Shown piece after piece: positions 57,927-64,000 of a stretch of 64,000 nucleotides of DNA. The position numbers were made by a program, and so were the translations under genes. This DNA comes from Brachynemurus nebulosus (Eukaryota; Arthropoda; Insecta; Neuroptera; Myrmeleontidae). The notes under the pieces are model-generated. The model had not been told where the DNA came from. It made no database searches and saw nothing but the letters and a program-made list of their open reading frames with translations. The first letter of the stretch is position 1. Each line of letters opens with the position of its first letter. The stretch covers positions 32,462,413 through 32,526,412 of the forward strand of contig JAPWDM010000007.1 in NCBI GenBank assembly GCA_035578155.1, in the 5' to 3' direction.

Positions 57927-58113
57927 CAGGGCCGTGGAGAGAAACGGCGGGCCCTGGGAATAAAACACATCTCTTAAAAATTTCTCCCCGAAAAAATAAG
58001 TGATAAACAAAAAAAAAGATTTTACTTTTTCCCGGGCCCCTACTGCGGGCCTCTTTTTTCAAACCGGGCCCCAGGGCTACAACCTCGGCTATCCCACCCT
58101 CTCGTCGGGCCTG
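57927..58113. mobile_element. GC-rich hAT-like MITE, copy 3
   Basis: 187 bp with ends CAGGGCCGTGGAGAG and CTCGTCGGGCCTG. Target duplication GGTGCACA / GGTGCATA (7 of 8). Inverse of the copy at 11266..11454. Confidence 0.88.
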
Positions 58114-58126
58114 GGTGCATATGTAT

Positions 58127-58520
58127 TAGGGATGTTATGGATATCCGTAACCGTAACCGAAACTACCGGATATCCGAAATAATTACATATCCGAAACCGA
58201 AATCGTATCCGAAAATAAAAGTTTCGGATTTGTTTCGGTTAATAACAGACAACTGCCGGTGGAATACTGAGGTTAAATCGAAGCAAATTTTTCCTACATA
58301 TATTTCTCTTGATAGAATTTCCGTTGATTTGTGTTTGGCTTTCACATTTTCCCTTTTTTCTAAAAAGAAAAATGTTCACTGAAAGCAATTATCCGTAACC
58401 GTAACCGTATCCGAAACATTATCCGATATGATTACATATCCGTAGCCGACACCGAAAAAAATGTTTTTGAATATCTGTATCCGTATCCGTACCCGAAATT
58501 TCATGTCCACAACATCCGTA
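58127..58520. mobile_element. hAT-like element with ATCCGTAACCG-reiterated arms
   Basis: Left end TAGGGATGTTATGGATATCC; right end CATGTCCACAACATCCGTA. Both arms reiterate CCGTAACCG, CCGAAACCGAAAT and CCGTATCCGTA words. It starts 13 bp after the previous element. The 8-bp duplication was not verified, so hAT membership rests on the end similarity. A truncated relative is at 2230..2375. Confidence 0.65.
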
Positions 58521-59689
58521 ATATGACGTGGTTAAAGAAAGTTTTTCTTGAAGGGCCAAATGTTCAGAAAGATTCTAATTAGTAATTAGCTATGGATCAC
58601 GAAATTCTATTTAGATCACCTTTCACCTTTTTTACCCCATTTTTTTTATTTAAAAATATTAAAATGTCTTACAAAAAAATTAAGATAACTCATATTTAAC
58701 TTTTTTATGAAGTGTGACCTCTTTTTGAACCGGACCTGGGTGACCTAAGGAAGGTTCCTTACCACCGGACACGAATAACCTATAGGTGAGGCTCAGATAC
58801 TGAATCAAATGGTTTCCACTAACTTTCTCAGAATCCAGTTTGTTTTGGATTCTTCCAAAAGATAAGTTTCTCGTTTTGTATTTGGGCTCCAAGCAATTGT
58901 CTTTTTGTACTCCAGTCCCAACAAATTCGCTATCGTGTGGGAACAAAATTCAAACGCAAAAGAAACAAACAGTTAACTTGCAAGAAGAAAATTTTTTAAT
59001 ATTAAAAAAAAAATCCACAAAAAAAATACACAAAAAAATGATAAAAATAATAAATAAGAAGGGTTAAGTAATAATATAATATAACCATGGACATTTTAAA
59101 GACAATTGGTTTTTAAATGGGGTTGATTGTTATTTTGGTTTGAGGGTAGAATTCTTCTTAGTTGAAAATAAAACAGCACAGATTTAAAATGTAATCTCCG
59201 TATAATGGGTTCATAATTCTTTTTTGTATATAACAATGAACCAAAGAATAAGTGAGTGGGTGGTAGTGGTTCTTCATTTATTTCCACCGTGAAAAACGTT
59301 CGCCATTCATGAGATGGGGTGAGCAAGCGGAGGGTGTTAGGCGGTGTGGTAAAGGTATTTATACCACCCATTACGAGATCACATCATTATTTAGACGTAA
59401 GCCATACACAATACAACCCACTTTGGCCCACTATTACAAAAATTATTTGTGAAATAATGGACAAAAAATTTATTTAAAAAAATATTAAATAAATTTACAT
59501 TTTCTTCTTTTGAGAGTTATCTAAAAAAAATTACTGACTTGTGGCCCATAATATGGTCAGCCAAAGATTCATTGTTTCTAATTTGTGACCGCGGGGTTCC
59601 TCAAGGCACCACTTTAGTTCCTTAAGGGCTTAAAAAAAGGTGATTTTTGAGAATTTTTTTAAAGGAAACTACTGTATGGAATGTTTTAA
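58521..59689. other. AT-rich sequence, nothing recognised
   Basis: No supportable gene. Frames of 75-91 codons near 58.7..59.4 kb have no motifs. Confidence 0.35.
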
Positions 59690-59890
59690 TATTTTAAGGA
59701 TATATTCTTACAGTGTAAAAATTTTTGAATAAGGAGAAATTTTGGAAAAAAGTTAATTTTTTTCATGAAAATTTCCAAAAATAACATGTTTTGGGCATCG
59801 GACGAGCCTGGTTAACGAACTTGTCCAACGGTTTAGGACTTTTAGGAATTTCTGCTATAGTCTTGCACCATTTTATACCAAAGTTATAAT
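59690..59890. repeat. Copy of the (TA)n-carrying repeat lacking the microsatellite
   Basis: GAATAAGGAGAAATTTTGGA, GGGCATCGGACGAGCCTGGT and TAACGAACTTGTCC match the left part of the repeats at 32381 and 62855. No TA tract follows. Confidence 0.55.
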
Positions 59891-61214
59891 GGCCTCAAGT
59901 TACCCTAATTTTAAGGTTATTTTACTGATTTATCAAAACCTTAATTTAAAAAATCAACGGAATAGTTGGCAGATGAACATATCTGAATTTAGTTTAGTAA
60001 TGAACAAAGTAATAAAATTATACACTTACCTTCCTTTGTAGACTACCACAATTACTTTTACAGTCAAAAGTTAGCAACGTAACAAAATATCAATTTCAAG
60101 CAGAGAGTAAACAACACGTGCCTCACCTCTAGTGTCAATTTTCAGAACTACCTAAACTTAAACACCGTAAACCTACTGCTGTTACCTACTAGCTAAACAT
60201 CTAACTTACTTCTACCACTGACTAATATAAGCACAAAACAGAAAATAATACTTTTTCCGTTTTGGGCTCAAGTTACACCACAGGGCTCAAAAAAACCGCA
60301 ATTACGGTATTTTCAATATTTAAAATGAAATTTCATAAAGTAAATCGCTCAACAGTGAATTATTCGAATAAAATTTTATTTCGAATATTCCATAAAATTT
60401 AAATAAAAAAATACAAAATTATATTAAGCCGTATCAATATCTTGTGCATATATTTTTAATTGTTTCAAAAGAAAACGGAAAAAATAAAGAAAAGAAAATG
60501 TAATGTATTAAAAAGTTTTCCGTAACCGTGTTCCGTTGATGAAATAATACTAGCAAGATTAAAATATAATAAAAAAAAGAAAAATACCCACCCTCGGTAT
60601 AATATTTTCCTGAAAAACAAATGGCATTTTACTTAGTTAAAAGGAAAGAATTCATTGTTGACATAAGCATTTAAGGGTTTACCACCGGAGATGACGTGCC
60701 ATCGCGGTAAAAATTGCGATTTTAAAAACTAACCGAGTTAATTGTAATGTATCATTCATACCGTACTTCATTAGATGAAGCTTAAAATATAATAATGGCC
60801 TTTTGAGACCATCACAGATTACATGGTAACTGGTGTTTTAAAAAAATCTCACCCTATTGTTGAATGAGGGGTGCATACCGTTGAGAATAATGTAAGTTTA
60901 AGAATGTGCTTTATTTTCATTAGGGTTAATTGTCATAAAAAAAAAATCGGGAAGAAATACTCATGGTCGAACAAAAAAATTTGATTCTCGGCTAGAAATA
61001 AACGTGTAGTAGTAAGGATGACCAGAACTCGGTTGGGTGACTCAACATGGATTGGACAAGTTTCGGAATAGAGGTAATCTTTTCGCCTTATTTTCCAAAA
61101 ATTTCGCGAAATAAGTTTTAGTTTTCATTTTCTGTTAGTTTTGATTTTTTTTTTTTATTAAAAATTATTTTACTGTTTTTTGATGAAAATTTCCAATCTT
61201 CTTCAGCTTTTCCT
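59891..61214. other. AT-rich sequence, nothing recognised
   Basis: No supportable feature. Confidence 0.35.
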
Positions 61215-61510
61215 TAGAAAGTATTATTTCTACATTCGCGCATAAAAAAGGTTTCTAAACGTTCAAAACCTCACGATTTCCTTAGAAGTATTCATTTACA
61301 TTTTTATAATATTATAAAATTGCTATAAATAAATACATACACCTATGAAAAAAATTAATGATGCAATAACTTGTATTCTTATACAACGTACTGATTAAAT
61401 GCTTGAAAACAATTAATAAGTAACTTTATCACAAACTAATGTTTAAATTTCTTACTTCTCATTCTCGTTATGCACTTACCGCATAAAAAGAGGTTATGCT
61501 GCACTATAAG
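61215..61510. mobile_element. pogo-like MITE fragment
   Basis: CGCGCATAAAAAAGGTTTCT on the left and ACCGCATAAAAAGAGGTTAT on the right, with an interior like 22820..23100 in inverse orientation. The left end proper is missing. Confidence 0.6.
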
Positions 61511-62854
61511 GTTAGATATATGTCTCATTATGCAATTAATGTGTATACCTACCTTTTGGCCACGGGGTACAATTTTAGGATTGAGTCAATGTTTTTCAGC
61601 CGTGGGACACAATTTGTGATAAGACACTTGTCCATCTTTGTGTCAGACATTCAAAATTCTTTCAGGGCCTAAAACTTTTGAACTCTATTAAGAATTAGGT
61701 TAATATACCGACGTCTAAGCGTGTTGTAAAATCTTTAATAAGAATACGAATTGAATGAAAAAATTGTGCAAAAAGAAAAAAATACATTATTCAACTCCTA
61801 TAAAAAATTTCTAATAACTTGTAAATGAAGAAAATTCATATTCGTTTGGAAAATCTTAATTAAACAAAGCTTGCAATTTTTATGGGTTAAGTGTTGTAGC
61901 TGCGTTGAAGGATTTCTATACATTACCAAGTATATATACATTATAATATTGATGATAGCTTCACAGGCTAAAAATATAACTGAACAAATGAGAACGTAGG
62001 AAGCAGAAATTGTCCTTTAGTTTTTCCACATCAAGAAAATCTAATCACGTTTTTCCATCTTGATCTTATCACGTAATGAAAAATTATATGTTCGTTAAAT
62101 ATCGACAACGCCAGGCGATGAGCAGCACCAGTGCCTAGTGTAACGGACAGAGTAAGGTGTGGGGGCGCCAAAGAAGGGCGGTGGGGGATGAAACAGGGCG
62201 TTGATTGTAAGTTGAAAATACCCCTGTCGCAGCATCGTGCATAACATAGCGAATTTCGCAAATATTGGGCACTGGGGGATCTCATCTAAGACCTGTATCC
62301 ATCTAAAATAGTTTAGCTTTCGAACAGTGAAACAGTTTTCAAAATCAGTTCAGTAGTTAATTTTTGGCGCTTTTGGGTCCTCAGGACCCTAACGAATCTC
62401 ATACAGTGTAGCATATATCCATTTAACAACATATTATTACATTACATAACTATAGTTTTCGATTTTTTTTTCTAGGTATGCAAATATATATATAAATTAT
62501 ATTTTCTCTCTAAAGGAGGACATCATATAAAAATTTCCTTTCCATAACGTACTCTTAAAAAATCTGACTAATTTTAATTTAAAATGATGAGACACAGCTA
62601 TTGTTATTATAACACATACATACATATTGAATAACTAACTAGCACTTGTTTTATCTAGAAAAGAATTGCTAAAACGATGAAACATTTATTGTAAAAAATT
62701 TAGCAAATTTCGTAATTTTTCTTAAAAGCTAGTCCACTTAGTACAATGTTTTAAAAGCTTATCTTATGCAATTTTTTACGCCCTTTTCGATAGTGTCAAA
62801 AAAAATTAAAAAAATTTTGAATTTTAGCCAAATTTTGCAAAAAAAACACTAAAA
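61511..62854. other. AT-rich sequence with a G+C-richer patch and a repeat fragment
   Basis: A patch at 62110..62215 is unusually rich in G (GGTGTGGGGGCGCC). At 62221..62290 CCCCTGTCGCAGCATCGTGC starts a left-end fragment of the (TA)n-carrying repeat. Otherwise nothing is recognised. Confidence 0.4.
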
Positions 62855-63240
<386 letters not shown>

Positions 63241-63517
63241 AGTGGTAAAATGGCACTTAAAAAATAAAATAAAGTATTATAAAAAAATAAATGAAGTAAC
63301 GACAGACACTAAACGAACGTATCGACGTCCGTTGAATGAAAGGCGTCGCTTAATATCAAACAAAATAGGTGGGCAAACGTACAGGGTGGAAATAGTGTTA
63401 AGGAATCGAAAAATTTCAAAAAATATTCGATAACTTTTCCTTACACGTTTGAACCAAAACATGTCATAAGAGTTTAACACAATAAAAAGTAGTATTTTTG
63501 CAAAGTGGTGTTTTATT

Positions 63518-63599
63518 TCTAGCGAGGGAGGAGGAAGACAAAAGTAGTTAAGTCCATTTTTTATTTTATAATAAGGACCAAGAGAGTCTATCTCATATA
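63518..63599. repeat. Left fragment of the CTAGCGCAGG MITE family
   Basis: Matches 38688..38775 (GACAAAAG, TTAAGTCCATTTTTTATTT, TCTATCTCATATA) and stops exactly at the TA where the Tc1-like element begins. Confidence 0.75.
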
Positions 63600-64000
63600 C
63601 ACTCTGTTTCATAAGTATAAACGCACATTAGTGTCTGTTCTTTTTCTTGGAAGGATAGTTGCACTTAAAAAATTATGATTTATATTGAAAAAGGTGAGTA
63701 CGTGAATACTACTGGTAGGTTAGTTAAATAATAATATTACAACTGTACCAATTTTTAAACACTTCGGTCTCTTGACCTGTTTCAAAAATATAAACGCATT
63801 AGTTACAGTGTTGCACTAAGCACTATTGTTCATTTTTTCGGTTAAAAAGTTCAGGCAAGTCAATCAGATCAATCGCAAAAGAACTGAAGAGGTCGGACTA
63901 TGTGATTCGACACTATTTAACAAATTAAAAAAATTATGGACAAAATAAGCGTAGTGGACGTCCGAAAAAGCTATCCAAGCGTGATGAGCGTGGAATCATA
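63600..64000 (+). mobile_element. 5' part of a Tc1-like transposon, cut by the window edge
   Basis: Begins CACTCTGTTTCATAAGTATA directly after a TA target. A second, inner copy of CTGTTTCA.AA.TATAAACGCA lies about 173 bp further in (63777..63800), the inverted-repeat/direct-repeat layout in which Tc1-type transposase binds two sites per end. A transposase-related frame follows. The right end is outside the window. Confidence 0.82.
63848..64000 (+). pseudogene. Tc1-type transposase, N-terminal DNA-binding part, broken by a stop
   Basis: The frame reads SIRSIAKELKRSDYVIRHYL, then TN, then a TAA stop at 63926, and resumes in the same frame with NYGQNKRSGRPKKLSKRDER. The SGRP(K)KLS.RDER motif between the two helix-turn-helix parts is diagnostic for Tc1-family transposases. 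The in-frame stop indicates a dead copy. The catalytic DDE part is beyond the window. No start codon was assigned. Confidence 0.82.

Overview
This is an AT-rich, intron-bearing, repeat-dense animal sequence. The two recognisable conserved genes point to an insect: an orthologue of dysfusion (a bHLH-PAS transcription factor) and an organic anion transporting polypeptide (OATP). I cannot fix the order of insect from this window alone. There are no bacterial features, no CRISPR array, and no tRNA or rRNA that I could see. Three protein-coding genes are supported. (1) dysfusion, + strand, 9829..16348: seven coding exons with clean splice junctions and continuous phase; only the tiny exon with the start codon was not found. 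(2) A two-exon secreted Gly/Tyr/His-rich protein, - strand, 23527..24056, with a 5'UTR intron and a TATA box. (3) A complete seven-exon OATP transporter, - strand, 26771..36394, 776 residues, with the family signature and a Kazal-like extracellular domain. The right-hand end carries the start of a Tc1-type transposon with a broken transposase. No functional link between the three genes is evident; they are neighbours in a transposon-rich region. Layout: 1..9.8 kb is dysfusion upstream sequence full of inverted-repeat elements; 9.8..16.4 kb is dysfusion; 16.7..23.2 kb is intergenic with MITEs; 23.5..24.2 kb is the secreted protein gene; 26.6..36.5 kb is the OATP gene, with MITEs in five of its six introns; 36.5..64 kb is gene-poor and consists largely of MITEs, microsatellites and unique AT-rich DNA. 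The most notable content is the non-autonomous DNA transposon population. Many families can be defined by eye because they occur more than once or have perfect target-site duplications. They include a ~925-960 bp piggyBac-like MITE (TTAA target, CCCTAG ends, four full copies and one partial), a second TTAA family (two copies), a ~190 bp GC-rich hAT-like MITE (three copies, each with an 8-bp duplication), and several hAT-like MITEs with ends of the type TAGNGATG whose arms are built from a reiterated short motif (CTTGGT, AATCGAT, AACTGTTA or ATCCGTAACCG). There are also pogo/Tc1-like MITEs with TA targets and a dispersed repeat that carries long (TA)n tracts. Nested insertions give internal proof of several boundaries. 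Dysfusion introns 3, 4 and 5 are each almost entirely one inverted-repeat element, so the ancestral introns were probably only about 60-80 nt.
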